Of a stretch of DNA of 64,000 nucleotides, positions 33,408-42,036 are shown in pieces. Source of the DNA: Peptoclostridium acidaminophilum DSM 3953 (lineage in GTDB: Bacteria; Bacillota; Clostridia; Peptostreptococcales; Peptostreptococcaceae). The translations under genes were made by a program, and so were the position numbers. The notes below the pieces were generated by a model. That model was given only the letters and a program-made list of their open reading frames with translations, was not told the origin of the DNA and did no database searches. The DNA lies in NCBI RefSeq assembly GCF_000597865.1, contig NZ_CP007453.1, positions 310,001 to 374,000 on the forward strand, given 5' to 3'. Numbering within the stretch: the first letter of the stretch is position 1; each line of letters starts with the position of its first letter.

Positions 33408-33649
33408 CTTCATGCCAAATATCATTCACGCCTATAGGCAGCGTTGAATATCTATCTGAAATCCGCCAAGTTCTAGATATCATAAAGGATTCAGGACTCG
33501 AATACGATGTTGGAACTATATCTACCGTTGTCATTGGCGGAAAAGACAGGGTTTTTAAGCTGATTAGTGATATCTACGAAGCCATGGATGATATTTGCAA
33601 TTTTACAATTGATGTCAAGATATCAAATCTGTGCGGATGCGGCAAGTGA
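33386..33649 (+). CDS. Thiamine-binding-like protein (MTH1187/YqgV, DUF77 family)
   Basis: 87 residues. Pattern CQISFTPIGSVEYLSEIRQVLDIIKDSGLEYDVGTISTVVIG matches the ferredoxin-like MTH1187/YkoF family that binds thiamine-type ligands. It ends in a cysteine-rich CGCGK. The start at 33386 overlaps the methyltransferase gene and has AAGGGTGG upstream. The function in the cell is not known for this family. Confidence 0.78.
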   Translation: MCSVEKITSCQISFTPIGSVEYLSEIRQVLDIIKDSGLEYDVGTISTVVIGGKDRVFKLISDIYEAMDDICNFTIDVKISNLCGCGK

Positions 33650-33721
33650 TTATAGAAAGCCTGCTTATAAAAATCAATAAAAATAAATCTTCTCGTTCAT
33701 AACGTTTTTGGTTTTGTGGGT

Positions 33722-33761
33722 GCAAAAAGGCATGTTCTCCTATGAGAACATGCCTTTTTGC
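33722..33761. terminator. Bidirectional terminator
   Basis: An 18-bp perfect stem (33722-33739 with 33744-33761) with a CTAT loop and A/T runs on both sides, placed between converging genes. Confidence 0.93.
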
Positions 33762-33778
33762 GCTCTGACAGAGTCTTT

Positions 33779-34282
33779 TTACCTGAATTTCAAAAGATTA
33801 ATTTTTGAATAGTCGATATTGCCATTTTCATCCACTAGATTCTCGTCAGCGTGTATGTACTCTACCTTTCCAATGAACATTTCATGGGAACCGGTCACTA
33901 TGGAATCAACCACGGTGCATTCTATATTGACAGGGCAGTCTAGAAGTATAGGGGCATCCACCTTGACTCCTTTTTCATGTTTCATTTCTGCTTTTGCAAG
34001 CTTGTCCTCGTCTCTTCTGCTGATGCTGCCAAGATAGGCGTATTTCTCTCTGAGATTTTCGGGGACTAGATTGACAACGAATTCCCCTGTCTCCTTAATC
34101 ATATTGTAGGAGTGCCTGCTTGGGACTATTCCCACCATTACCATGGGGGGAGCGTAGCTGCAGTTGCCGGCATATGCCACGGCCAGCGCATTGACATCTC
34201 CGTTAACGCCTCTGCAGGACACAAGTAAATCAGGCATTGGATTAAGGCTACCCTTAAAGTTGCTTACCTCTATTTTTTCCAT
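33779..34282 (-). CDS. Flavin reductase-like / flavoredoxin family protein
   Basis: 167 residues with the flavin reductase fold: PMPDLLVSCRG, PPMVMVGIVPSRHSYNMIKETGEFVVNLVP and SHEMFIGKVEYI. Such proteins bind FMN and pass electrons from NAD(P)H or ferredoxin-type donors. ATG 34282 has AGGAGG upstream. Divergent from the ArsR gene at 34469; the shared upstream region holds a GCATATGC at 34352-34359. Confidence 0.85.
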   Translation of the reverse strand: MEKIEVSNFKGSLNPMPDLLVSCRGVNGDVNALAVAYAGNCSYAPPMVMVGIVPSRHSYNMIKETGEFVVNLVPENLREKYAYLGSISRRDEDKLAKAEMKHEKGVKVDAPILLDCPVNIECTVVDSIVTGSHEMFIGKVEYIHADENLVDENGNIDYSKINLLKFR

Positions 34283-34351
34283 TAATATAACCTCCTTGGA
34301 ATTTGTATAATTATAATTTACCACAAAAAGGCCGATTCATCCATAAAAACA

Positions 34352-34359
34352 GCATATGC
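34352..34359. promoter_or_regulatory. GCATATGC palindrome in a divergent promoter region
   Basis: One of five intergenic copies of this 8-base palindrome in the window (others at 37989, 41986, 43052, 48090). It lies between the flavin reductase and the ArsR/CoADR genes. Confidence 0.3.
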
Positions 34360-34468
34360 CAGTATCGGGTCGTAACATAAAATTATTGACAGAAGATTAT
34401 CACTTATATTATAATATTCATATATTAACATATAGTAATATTTCGGCGAAAAAAGGGAGAAATGCGTG

Positions 34469-34768
34469 ATGCACGTATATAGGACGGATCCAGAATCATT
34501 TATAGAGCTTGCGGACATTCTTAAAGCATTGGCACACCCCCAAAGGCTTTGCATAGTCAAGACGCTGTGTGAAAAGGGGGAGTCTAACGTTACGGATATG
34601 CAAGACTGCCTCGACGAAGCGCAGTCGAAGGTTTCACAGCATCTTTCGAAGCTCAAGTCAGCAGGAATAATAGCTGGAAGAAGAGAGGGAACTAGCATTT
34701 TTTATTCCATTTATGACGAAAGAGTGCGTAGGCTTGTGCAAGCTATCATAAATGAGTTTTTTGTTTAG
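34469..34768 (+). CDS. ArsR-family regulator, paralogue of 19834-20121
   Basis: 99 residues. LKALAHPQRLCIVKTLCEKG starts the winged helix domain and EAQSKVSQHLSKLKSAGII holds the recognition helix. Cysteines 28 and 47 align with those of the other ArsR in the window; C34 is extra. ATG 34469 has GGGAGA eight bases upstream. The gene stands 63 bases before a CoA-disulfide-reductase-type flavoprotein, the same pairing as at 17280-20121, so it probably senses thiol or sulfur state. Confidence 0.85.
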   Translation: MHVYRTDPESFIELADILKALAHPQRLCIVKTLCEKGESNVTDMQDCLDEAQSKVSQHLSKLKSAGIIAGRREGTSIFYSIYDERVRRLVQAIINEFFV

Positions 34769-34831
34769 GCTGTTTAATATAAAGTGAAATTTTAATACGA
34801 CAATTAAAATTATATTGAGGAGGACGAAGGA

Positions 34832-36205
34832 ATGAAAAAGACAGATCTTTTGGTGATTGGTGGAAGTGCAGGCGGTATTCTAAGTGCTACAACTGCGAGA
34901 AAAGCTTATGGCGATATTGACATCACAATAATACGCGATACTGAAAAGGTAATGGTTCCCTGCGGCATCCCATACATATTCGGGACACTGCATGACACAA
35001 ACAAAAACGTTATTCCTGATGCAGGCATACTCGAGGCTAATATAAACCTTATTATAGACCGAGTTGTAAAGGTTGACAGGGAGGCAAAGAGGGTTACAAC
35101 CGAGGGCGGCGAAACTATTGAATACAAGAAGCTTGTACTTGCTACAGGTTCCCTTCCTATAATACCAACGTTCATACCTGGATATGATCTGGAAAACATA
35201 TATGGAGTACTGAAGAACCAGAACTACCTGAATGGAGTTCTAGAAAAGGTTAATGGGGCTGAAAATGTGGCGGTAATAGGCGGAGGCTTTATAGGAGTGG
35301 AGTTTGCTGAGCAGATGCGTATTCTGGGCAAAAATGTAACGCTTATCGAGTTGGCTGACGCTTGCCTTTGGCAGGCTTTCGACAAAAGTTTCACTGACGA
35401 AATCGAAGCATCACTAAAAGAAAATGGAATAAAACTGCTTACGGGAACCAAGGTTACAAAATTCATAGGCGATAAGGCTGTCGAAGCTGTTGAGCTGGCA
35501 AACGGCGAGCAGATTCCTGCAGACCTTGTAATTCTGGGACTAGGCGTAAAGCCCAACGCTGAATTGGCAAAGGAAGCGGGTCTGCCAATCAATGCCAGGG
35601 GAGCAATAGTAGTTGACCAGTACACAAGGACAAACGATCCTGACATATTTGCTGTGGGAGACTGCTCTGAAAAAAGATGCTACTTTACTGGACAGGACGC
35701 ACCTGTGCTACTTGCATCGACTGCCGCAATGGAGGCAAAGATAGCGGGAAGCAACGCATTCCAGCTCAGGCTTGTACGTGCCAATAAGGGAACAATAAGT
35801 GCATTTTCCACACAGATATTTGGCAGGACATATGCAGCAGCCGGCCTTACAGAGGCCAGAGCCAGACAGGAGGGCTTTAGCATGATGGTGGGCGAGTTCA
35901 CTACAATGGACCGTCACCCGGGATCACTGCCAGGCGCGCAAAAGACTACAATAAAGCTGATGTTTTCAAAGTGCTCCGGCGTAATACTCGGCGCTCAAAT
36001 ATCGGGAGGAGAAGCCGTCGGAGAAATGATAAACATACTGAGTCTGGCCATACAAAAGGGCACTACAGCTACAGAACTCAACACATTCCAGGTGGCAACG
36101 CACCCGTTGCTTTCTGCATCGCCGATAGCATATCCTATAAACGCAGCGGCTATGAACGCCATAGCGTCAAACTGCAGGCATCTTAACGAAGGACTGGAAA
36201 TATAA
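34832..36205 (+). CDS. FAD-dependent NADH oxidase / CoA-disulfide reductase family protein
   Basis: 457 residues. GGSAGGILSATTARK (FAD), redox cysteine in MVPCGIPYIFG (about C44), VAVIGGGFIGVEFAEQM (NAD(P)H) and FAVGDCSEKR. One-domain form, without the rhodanese, TusA and DsrE parts of its paralogue at 17280. The C-terminal dimerisation domain is present. It may reduce CoA-disulfide, persulfide or oxygen/peroxide; the single-cysteine active site excludes classical disulfide reductases with a CxxxxC pair. GGAGGACGAAGG lies before the ATG. Confidence 0.88.
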   Translation: MKKTDLLVIGGSAGGILSATTARKAYGDIDITIIRDTEKVMVPCGIPYIFGTLHDTNKNVIPDAGILEANINLIIDRVVKVDREAKRVTTEGGETIEYKKLVLATGSLPIIPTFIPGYDLENIYGVLKNQNYLNGVLEKVNGAENVAVIGGGFIGVEFAEQMRILGKNVTLIELADACLWQAFDKSFTDEIEASLKENGIKLLTGTKVTKFIGDKAVEAVELANGEQIPADLVILGLGVKPNAELAKEAGLPINARGAIVVDQYTRTNDPDIFAVGDCSEKRCYFTGQDAPVLLASTAAMEAKIAGSNAFQLRLVRANKGTISAFSTQIFGRTYAAAGLTEARARQEGFSMMVGEFTTMDRHPGSLPGAQKTTIKLMFSKCSGVILGAQISGGEAVGEMINILSLAIQKGTTATELNTFQVATHPLLSASPIAYPINAAAMNAIASNCRHLNEGLEI

Positions 36206-36221
36206 CGGTCATAAATAAAAA

Positions 36222-36264
36222 AACACGGGGTATTCTTATTTTGTGAATACCCTGTGCTTTTTAT
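36222..36264. terminator. Bidirectional terminator
   Basis: CACGGGGTATTC (36224-36235) pairs with GAATACCCTGTG (36245-36256, one G-T pair), with A run before and T run after, between converging genes. Confidence 0.88.
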
Positions 36265-36276
36265 TTTTTGATGGTC

Positions 36277-37779
36277 TTACAGATAAAGGTCTCTTTCTCC
36301 TTTTGATATTCTTCCGTAATATTCCTCGAGCTTTTCTATGAGGTTGTGCTGCTTGAAAAACGGAATTTGCTTTACTTCATCTATTTCCTTTTGAATGAGT
36401 TTTTCACCCACAGTTTTTGTCTGCTCAGAGGCATAGTCCTCAAGATATTCCTTGAAAGTGAGTATTGCATTTAGCTTACAGAACTTACCTTCGACGCATT
36501 CTGTCAGAAGGTTCATTATCTTGTCTCCTGTCCTCCCGCATCTGTATCCGGCTGTACAAAATGACGAGATCATGCCCATTTCAGCCAATTCGCGTATCAC
36601 CTCGTCCAGGCTTCTAGTCTCTCCCAATGTGAACTGCTGTTTTTCGGCAATCTGGCAGTCCTGGGACTCGCTGTAGCCTCCTATTCCAATCTTGCTCGAG
36701 GCGTCAGTTTGCGTACATCCCAGCTTTATCACCTCTTTTTTAATTCCCGGCTCCTCCCTCGCAGTAACTATCATGCCAGTATACGGAACAGAAAGCCTTA
36801 TTACTGTGATAAGCCTTTTGAAATCTTCGTCAGATACAAGATATTTTGAATTTGTGCTAAGCTCGGAACCTGAGGCAGGCGTGATCCTTGGGAAGGATAT
36901 GGTATGCGGTCCTATCCCAAACTGCCTTTCAAGATCGATAGCATGGTACAAGAGCCCCATGACTTCAAATCTCCAATCATTCAGGCCAAAAAGCGCTCCG
37001 GTAGCAACATCGTCAATTCCCGCATCCATCGCTCTATGCAGTGCGTAGAGTCTCCATCTGTAGTCGGATTTTGGTCCTGCAGGATGGAGCTTCGAATAGA
37101 GATCTCTGTTGTATGTTTCCTGGAATACCTGGAATGTTCCTATACCCGCGTCCCCAAGCTTTTTAAGGTCTGATATGCTCATCGGCGCGGCGTTAACATT
37201 GACTCTTCTTATGCTGCCATGGCCTCTTCCCTTTGGAGACTTCTTTTGCACGCTATACACGGACTTTATAGTATCTACCATATAATCAACGTCGGAAAGT
37301 GGATGCTCTCCATACACTACTATCATCCTCTTATGGCCTTCATCAATTACATGCTCGGTTTCTTTTCTGACTTCATCGAGAGATAGTATTCTTCTTTTTT
37401 CCTCGCTGTTTTCCTTCCTAAAGCCACAGTAGAGGCAGCTGTTTACGCAAAGGTTGCTGCAATAAAGAGGAGCGAAGAATACAATCCTGTTGTCGTATAC
37501 CTTCTGTTTTACCTTAAGCGCTGTTTCCTCCATCTCCTTCAAAAGCTCCGGATCCGTAACATTAAGAAGTGCAGCGGTTTCATCCGGCTCCAGTCTTTGT
37601 ATGGAAAGGGATTTTCCGAGTATGTCCCTTATTCTCTGAGGGTCCGGATTTCGATTTGTTTCGAGCTTATTTATGATTTCAGACTCGTCTATGAAATCCT
37701 TTCCGTTTACCAGATACTTGTCGATTTCTTCTTGTTTAACTACCTGCGCTGCCCATTCTTTTGGATTCATCTTAGACAT
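36277..37779 (-). CDS. hydG: [FeFe]-hydrogenase H-cluster radical SAM maturase HydG
   Basis: 500 residues. Radical SAM motif CVNSCLYC near residue 112 and the C-terminal second cluster motif C-TAGYR-C followed after 22 residues by C (CTAGYRCGRTGD...GKFC). Conserved CTQTDASSKIGIGGY and LHPAGPKSDYRWRLYALHRA parts match HydG and not the tyrosine lyase ThiH, which is shorter. It cleaves tyrosine to give CO and cyanide for an Fe(CO)2(CN) synthon. The start has GGAGG seven bases upstream. No hydE, hydF or hydrogenase gene is in the window. Confidence 0.93.
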   Translation of the reverse strand: MSKMNPKEWAAQVVKQEEIDKYLVNGKDFIDESEIINKLETNRNPDPQRIRDILGKSLSIQRLEPDETAALLNVTDPELLKEMEETALKVKQKVYDNRIVFFAPLYCSNLCVNSCLYCGFRKENSEEKRRILSLDEVRKETEHVIDEGHKRMIVVYGEHPLSDVDYMVDTIKSVYSVQKKSPKGRGHGSIRRVNVNAAPMSISDLKKLGDAGIGTFQVFQETYNRDLYSKLHPAGPKSDYRWRLYALHRAMDAGIDDVATGALFGLNDWRFEVMGLLYHAIDLERQFGIGPHTISFPRITPASGSELSTNSKYLVSDEDFKRLITVIRLSVPYTGMIVTAREEPGIKKEVIKLGCTQTDASSKIGIGGYSESQDCQIAEKQQFTLGETRSLDEVIRELAEMGMISSFCTAGYRCGRTGDKIMNLLTECVEGKFCKLNAILTFKEYLEDYASEQTKTVGEKLIQKEIDEVKQIPFFKQHNLIEKLEEYYGRISKGERDLYL

Positions 37780-37988
37780 AAAAAAACCTCCGAATTTTAT
37801 TTTCGGAAGTTATTTCCATGGGGAAAAGGAAAAGTCTATGCATAAAAACTAAAGCCGGCATAAACGTTAAAAAAATAACCAGAAATCCCAAAAAATATTT
37901 TGTGGAATTTCTTGAAATGTCGTTCCTTTTACTCAGAAATAGCTTCCTTGTAATTAGAAAATGTCTTGCTAATTCATATAATAACATG

Positions 37989-37996
37989 GCATATGC
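37989..37996. promoter_or_regulatory. GCATATGC palindrome between hydG and the NAD-kinase-like gene
   Basis: Part of GGCATATGCT in the divergent intergenic region. An AT-rich tract follows towards 38060. Same motif as four other intergenic sites. Confidence 0.3.
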
Positions 37997-38176
37997 TATT
38001 AATCAACGAAAAATTATATTATTTTGATAAAAATATATTTATCTGAGCAGAAAAAATTGGAATATTTCATGGAGAATGAGGGTTGGCATAATGGGTATAT
38101 AACCTTTACATACAGTCGTCTTATAATGAATATATTTTTAACTGCGAGGGAAACTGAAAAGAAGGAGGGTGTCCAA

Positions 38177-39274
38177 ATGCCAATAGTAGGACTTATAGTT
38201 AATCCCATAGCGGGAATGGGAGGCAACGTCGGATTAAAGGGTACAGACGGTGAGATGTATAAAATGGCGCTTGCCTTAGGAGCAAAGCAGGTTACGTCGG
38301 AAAGAATACGTGAAGTCCTATCGCTCGTTACCAGAAAAGACATCCATTTCATGGTTGCCGCAGGAAGTATGGGAGAGGACTACATCAGGGAGTTCTCATT
38401 TGATTACGATGTCATAGGCCAAGCAGTTGCTGAAACCACTTCGGCTGACACTAAAAATGCAGCAAGGGAGATGGTTTCTAGAGGAATAGATTTGCTCATT
38501 TTTGTAGGGGGAGATGGTACTGCAAGGGATATACTGGATGCAGTTGGCGTGGAAAAGCCAGTAATTGGAATCCCTTCAGGAGTGAAAATGTTCAGTTCGG
38601 TATTTGCTCTTTCTGCCCATGCGGCTGCTGAGATGATCAATTCATTCGGCGACAGATTCATAGAAAAGGACGTGCTGGATATAGATGAAGAGGCTTTCAG
38701 AAACAACCGTCTGGTTTCAAAGCTTTATGGATTTGTAAGAGTGCCTGATATTAGCAGGCTGCTTCAGGGAGGCAAAGCTGCTTCAAATGTCGAGGTGAAA
38801 GCGGAAGATAGGAAAAAAGAAGTGGCCGAGTACATCGTTGAAAGCATGGAAAACGATGAGCTTTATATTTTGGGGCCGGGTACAACGCTTAAGGCTGTTA
38901 CAGACCGGCTTGGCGTTGAAAAGACGCTGCTGGGCGTTGACGCTGTGTTTAGCGGGCGACTTGTCGGCAAGGATATAAACGAAGAAGGAATACTTGAGCT
39001 GATAAAAAAATACGGTGAAGCGAAAATAATAGTCACGCCCATAGGGGGCAACGGATTCATATTTGGCAGGGGAAGCAAGCAAATATCGCCACAGGTATTA
39101 GATTTGGTCAAAAGAGACAACATAATAATCGTAAGCACTCCGGATAAAGTTGTAGGCTTGGAATGCCTCAGAGTCGATACTGGGGACTACCGAATCGACA
39201 AGGAACTGACAGGAAAGATGAATGTGGTGATCGGGTACAATGAGGAAATTGTAATGGAGGTCAGATGTGATTGA
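38177..39274 (+). CDS. ATP-NAD kinase-family protein (AcoX-like)
   Basis: 365 residues. NPIAGMGGNVGLKGTDG at the start and the NAD-kinase motif IFVGGDGTARDI near residue 115, then PSGVKMFSSVFA. This is the long ATP-NAD kinase-like family found in clostridia, often annotated as AcoX/acetoin catabolism or NAD kinase; the true substrate is not known to me. GGAGGG lies seven bases before ATG 38177; the longer upstream ORF lacks support. The end overlaps the next gene by 8 bases. Confidence 0.85.
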   Translation: MPIVGLIVNPIAGMGGNVGLKGTDGEMYKMALALGAKQVTSERIREVLSLVTRKDIHFMVAAGSMGEDYIREFSFDYDVIGQAVAETTSADTKNAAREMVSRGIDLLIFVGGDGTARDILDAVGVEKPVIGIPSGVKMFSSVFALSAHAAAEMINSFGDRFIEKDVLDIDEEAFRNNRLVSKLYGFVRVPDISRLLQGGKAASNVEVKAEDRKKEVAEYIVESMENDELYILGPGTTLKAVTDRLGVEKTLLGVDAVFSGRLVGKDINEEGILELIKKYGEAKIIVTPIGGNGFIFGRGSKQISPQVLDLVKRDNIIIVSTPDKVVGLECLRVDTGDYRIDKELTGKMNVVIGYNEEIVMEVRCD

Positions 39275-40253
39275 TTTGAGCTCGAACGAGAATCCATACG
39301 AACCATCGCAAGGAATAATCGAAGCTGTAATGCGAGGCAGCTGCAGTCTCAACAGATATCTAAGGCCCAGCGAAATTGATGCGCTGAAAAAAGCTTTATC
39401 TAATTACAATGACGTTTCCAGCGAGCGAATAATAGTGGCACATGGGACGGATTGTATTTTGAGGGATATAATACTTAATTTCTCTAAAAACAGGGATTTG
39501 ATAACATTGAATCCGTCATTCCCGGGATTGTCGGAGAGTGCAAAATACACAGCCAAAAGGATTTTGAAAATCCAACTGGCTCCCCCCGAATACACAGTGG
39601 ATTTTGATGATGCAATCCAGGGGCCTGCGCTTGTTATAGCGGATTACCCAAACAGCCCTACGGGGAGATGCCTTATAAAAAGGGAGCAGCTCATAGAAGT
39701 TCTCAAAAGCAGTGACAATCTGGTTGTAATAGATGAAGCCTACTATGAATTTTCAAAAAAGACATTTGCGGATCTTGTTGATGAATACCCAAATCTGGCC
39801 ATATCAAGAACACTAGACAAGGCATTCTCTTTAGCGGGACTCAGGGTCAGCTACCTTATAGCCGGGGATAGCTTCTTGGGCAGATTGTCGCCATATTCTC
39901 AGGCTCTTGGCAGACCAGCATGCCTGGCTGCAATTGCCGCCCTCGAGGACAAGGAGTATGCCCTTGGAAACGTTGAGAAGATTATAGACGAGAGAGAGCG
40001 GCTCAGAAAGGGGCTTGAAATGGCCGGGCTTGATGTGACGCCCAGCGAGACAAATTTCTTGCTTGTAAGAACTTCGATTCCTGAATTCGCATCGAGATTA
40101 AGGAAGAGGAATATTCTGATAGGCGATTTCTCCCATACATGGCTGAAGAACAACTATAGAATCACTGTCGGAACCCAAAAGGAAAATGACTCCTTGCTCA
40201 ATGAAATATGGAGCATTCACAATTCAAAAGAACAATACGATGAAAAAATGTAA
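39267..40253 (+). CDS. PLP-dependent aminotransferase (HisC/CobD-like fold type I)
   Basis: 328 residues, GTG start inside the end of the upstream gene with ATGGAGG before it. SSNENPYEPSQGI, ADYPNSPTGR, VIDEAYYEF and SRTLDKAFSLAGLRVSY (PLP lysine) match histidinol-phosphate aminotransferase and threonine-phosphate decarboxylase. No his or cob genes are near. Coupling to the NAD-kinase-like gene suggests a joint pathway that I cannot name. It is slightly shorter than HisC (about 350). Confidence 0.85.
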   Translation: MIDLSSNENPYEPSQGIIEAVMRGSCSLNRYLRPSEIDALKKALSNYNDVSSERIIVAHGTDCILRDIILNFSKNRDLITLNPSFPGLSESAKYTAKRILKIQLAPPEYTVDFDDAIQGPALVIADYPNSPTGRCLIKREQLIEVLKSSDNLVVIDEAYYEFSKKTFADLVDEYPNLAISRTLDKAFSLAGLRVSYLIAGDSFLGRLSPYSQALGRPACLAAIAALEDKEYALGNVEKIIDERERLRKGLEMAGLDVTPSETNFLLVRTSIPEFASRLRKRNILIGDFSHTWLKNNYRITVGTQKENDSLLNEIWSIHNSKEQYDEKM

Positions 40254-40263
40254 GAAAAAGTTA

Positions 40264-40292
40264 TTGACATATACCCATAAAGAGAATACAAT
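40264..40292 (+). promoter_or_regulatory. Sigma-A promoter of the zinc-ribbon/DUF5320 gene pair
   Basis: TTGACA at 40264-40269 and TACAAT at 40287-40292, spacer 17. A GCATATACCC follows at 40306-40315, near the start of the transcript; the DUF134 gene has GCATATGCCC at the same relative place. Confidence 0.75.
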
Positions 40293-40336
40293 TAAATTAT
40301 AAAGAGCATATACCCAAAACAAAAGGAGTGATTCAA

Positions 40337-40528
40337 ATGCCAGGAAGAGATGGAACAGGCCCTGCCGGTCCAGGAGGAGGCGGCGGAAGAATGGGCGGAC
40401 CTTTTAGAGCGGGTCCGGAAGGCTACTGCGAATGCCCAAAATGCAAAACCAGAGTCAAGCATGATAGAGCAATACCTTGCACTTCGATGAAGTGTCCAAA
40501 ATGCGGCTCGCCGATGACAAGAGTTTAA
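40337..40528 (+). CDS. Small zinc-ribbon-like protein with MPGRDGTGP start
   Basis: 63 residues. It begins MPGRDGTGPAGPGGGGGRMG, a glycine-rich stretch, and ends with two CxxC pairs (CECPKC and CPKCGSPMTRV, plus a further cysteine between) that suggest zinc or iron binding. The next gene starts with an almost identical MPRRDGTGPMGRG segment. In clostridia such proteins occur near NifX/NifB-like and DUF134 genes, and are often annotated as cofactor-related, without proof. ATG 40337 with AAAGGAGTG upstream. Confidence 0.78.
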   Translation: MPGRDGTGPAGPGGGGGRMGGPFRAGPEGYCECPKCKTRVKHDRAIPCTSMKCPKCGSPMTRV

Positions 40529-40552
40529 TTGAATCGAAAGGAGAGGATTATT

Positions 40553-40849
40553 ATGCCAAGAAGAGATGGAACAGGTCCAATGGGACGAGGAGCAATGACA
40601 GGAAGAGGTTTAGGTTACTGCACAGGGATAGGCTCAGGAAGATACGGAGCTGGTATACGAAGAGGATTCGGCAGAGGATTGGGGTTAGGATTGGGATTCG
40701 GATGCAGAAGAGGCTATGGAGGCTTTTATCCGGCGGAATTGACTGAAGCCGAGGAAATCGAACTGCTTAAAGAGGAAAAGGAAATACTTGAAAAAAGACT
40801 TGAAATGCTAAAAAAACAGTTGGAAAATTCACCGGGAACAGATAAGTAG
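40553..40849 (+). CDS. DUF5320-family glycine/arginine-rich protein
   Basis: 98 residues. N-terminal MPRRDGTGPMGRGAMTGRG, a Gly/Arg-rich centre with two cysteines (GYCTG and GFGCRRGYGG), and a C-terminal coiled coil (about 62-95, LLKEEKEILEKRLEMLKKQL). Matches the DUF5320 pattern. Function unknown; neighbours point to metal or Fe-S biology. GGAGAGG before ATG 40553. It lies 24 bases after the zinc-ribbon gene, in the same transcript. Confidence 0.8.
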   Translation: MPRRDGTGPMGRGAMTGRGLGYCTGIGSGRYGAGIRRGFGRGLGLGLGFGCRRGYGGFYPAELTEAEEIELLKEEKEILEKRLEMLKKQLENSPGTDK

Positions 40850-40968
40850 GAGTTGTCAGGGGTATATTTTAAATCAGTAGATAAAATCTCAAGGCTAAGA
40901 GTGAGGGGGCAGGCAATCTGCTCCTTTGCTAATATGCATACTACATACGAATGCGGAGGTGTCAAGGA

Positions 40969-41892
40969 ATGGACATGAAATACGTATACGGACCCGTGCC
41001 GTCCAGAAGACTTGGGGTATCACTGGGAATAAGCCCTATACCTAAAAAGACCTGCAATTATTCCTGTATATATTGCCAGCTTGGAAGAACTGATCACATG
41101 AAAAACACAAGGCAAATGTTCTTTTCGGTGGAAGACATAATGGCTGAGTTTGACGAAGTACTAAGGGAGAAAATTCATTTTGATGTTGTAACTATTGTGG
41201 GTGAGGGAGAGCCGACACTCTATCTTGGTCTGGGCGAGCTTATAGATGAAATCAAGAAAAGAACGGACAAGCCGGTGGCTGTAATAACAAACGGAGCGCT
41301 TTTATACGACCTTCAGCTGCAGTCGGAGCTTGGCAAGGCAGACATAGTGCTGCCTACAATGGATGCATACGACGAAGAGTCATTAAAAAGGATAAACAGA
41401 CCCCATGGGAGTCTGAAATTCGAGGATATAAAGCGTGGTTTGGAGGATTTTTCGAAAAAATACCAGGGACAGCTGTGGATTGAAATAATGCTCATTAAGG
41501 ATGTCAACGATGATGATGAATCCCTTGGGAAGTACGCTGAAATGCTAAAGAGGATCAACTATGAGAAGCTGTATCTGAACACGCCTGTGCGCCCTCCGGC
41601 CGAGTCAGATGTAAGCGTTGTCGACCATGAAAAAATGGATCATGTAGCAGAGCTCTTAGGCGGGATTTCAATAGACCTGCTTTCATCCGAGGGATTCCAC
41701 AGCGAAATCGAGGATGACCATGCCGCAATTCTAAGCATAATAAAGCGCCATCCAATGAACCAGTTCGAAATAGAAGGGTTCCTGGCATCCAGAGGACGCA
41801 GCGACATCGACGCATTTCTTAATGAGCTCAAGCAGGATGAGAAGGTGGAAGTTATAAACTACAAGGGATATAACACGTACAGATTGAAGTGA
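40969..41892 (+). CDS. Radical SAM protein
   Basis: 307 residues. YGPVPSRRLGVSLGISP and the cluster motif CNYSCIYCQLG (CxxxCxxC) near residue 33, then VGEGEPTLY. This group of about 300 residues is common in anaerobes and its substrate is not known. The C-terminal 70 residues look like a winged helix (IIKRHPMNQFEIEGFLASRG). ATG 40969 with GGAGGTG upstream. The 119 bases before it have no clear riboswitch. Confidence 0.85.
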   Translation: MDMKYVYGPVPSRRLGVSLGISPIPKKTCNYSCIYCQLGRTDHMKNTRQMFFSVEDIMAEFDEVLREKIHFDVVTIVGEGEPTLYLGLGELIDEIKKRTDKPVAVITNGALLYDLQLQSELGKADIVLPTMDAYDEESLKRINRPHGSLKFEDIKRGLEDFSKKYQGQLWIEIMLIKDVNDDDESLGKYAEMLKRINYEKLYLNTPVRPPAESDVSVVDHEKMDHVAELLGGISIDLLSSEGFHSEIEDDHAAILSIIKRHPMNQFEIEGFLASRGRSDIDAFLNELKQDEKVEVINYKGYNTYRLK

Positions 41893-41918
41893 ACCGCCTT
41901 ATGCTTGTAGTTAAAATG

Positions 41919-41978
41919 AATTGCAGGAAATCTCTGGAGGAAAGTTATACAGCCTTGAGGAATCGCCTGCAATTTTTT
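41919..41978 (+). terminator. Terminator after the radical SAM gene
   Basis: AATTGCAGG (41919-41927) pairs with CCTGCAATT (41966-41974) around a long partly folded loop, and six T residues follow. Confidence 0.7.
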
Positions 41979-41985
41979 GTTGCAG

Positions 41986-41993
41986 GCATATGC
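41986..41993. promoter_or_regulatory. GCATATGC palindrome inside a promoter
   Basis: Lies in the spacer before TATAAT (about 41999-42005) ahead of the GIY-YIG/SDR genes; a protein bound here would block transcription. Confidence 0.3.
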
Positions 41994-42036
41994 TTTAGTA
42001 TATAATTGGATTAAAAGATGGGTTTGAGGTGTGTAT

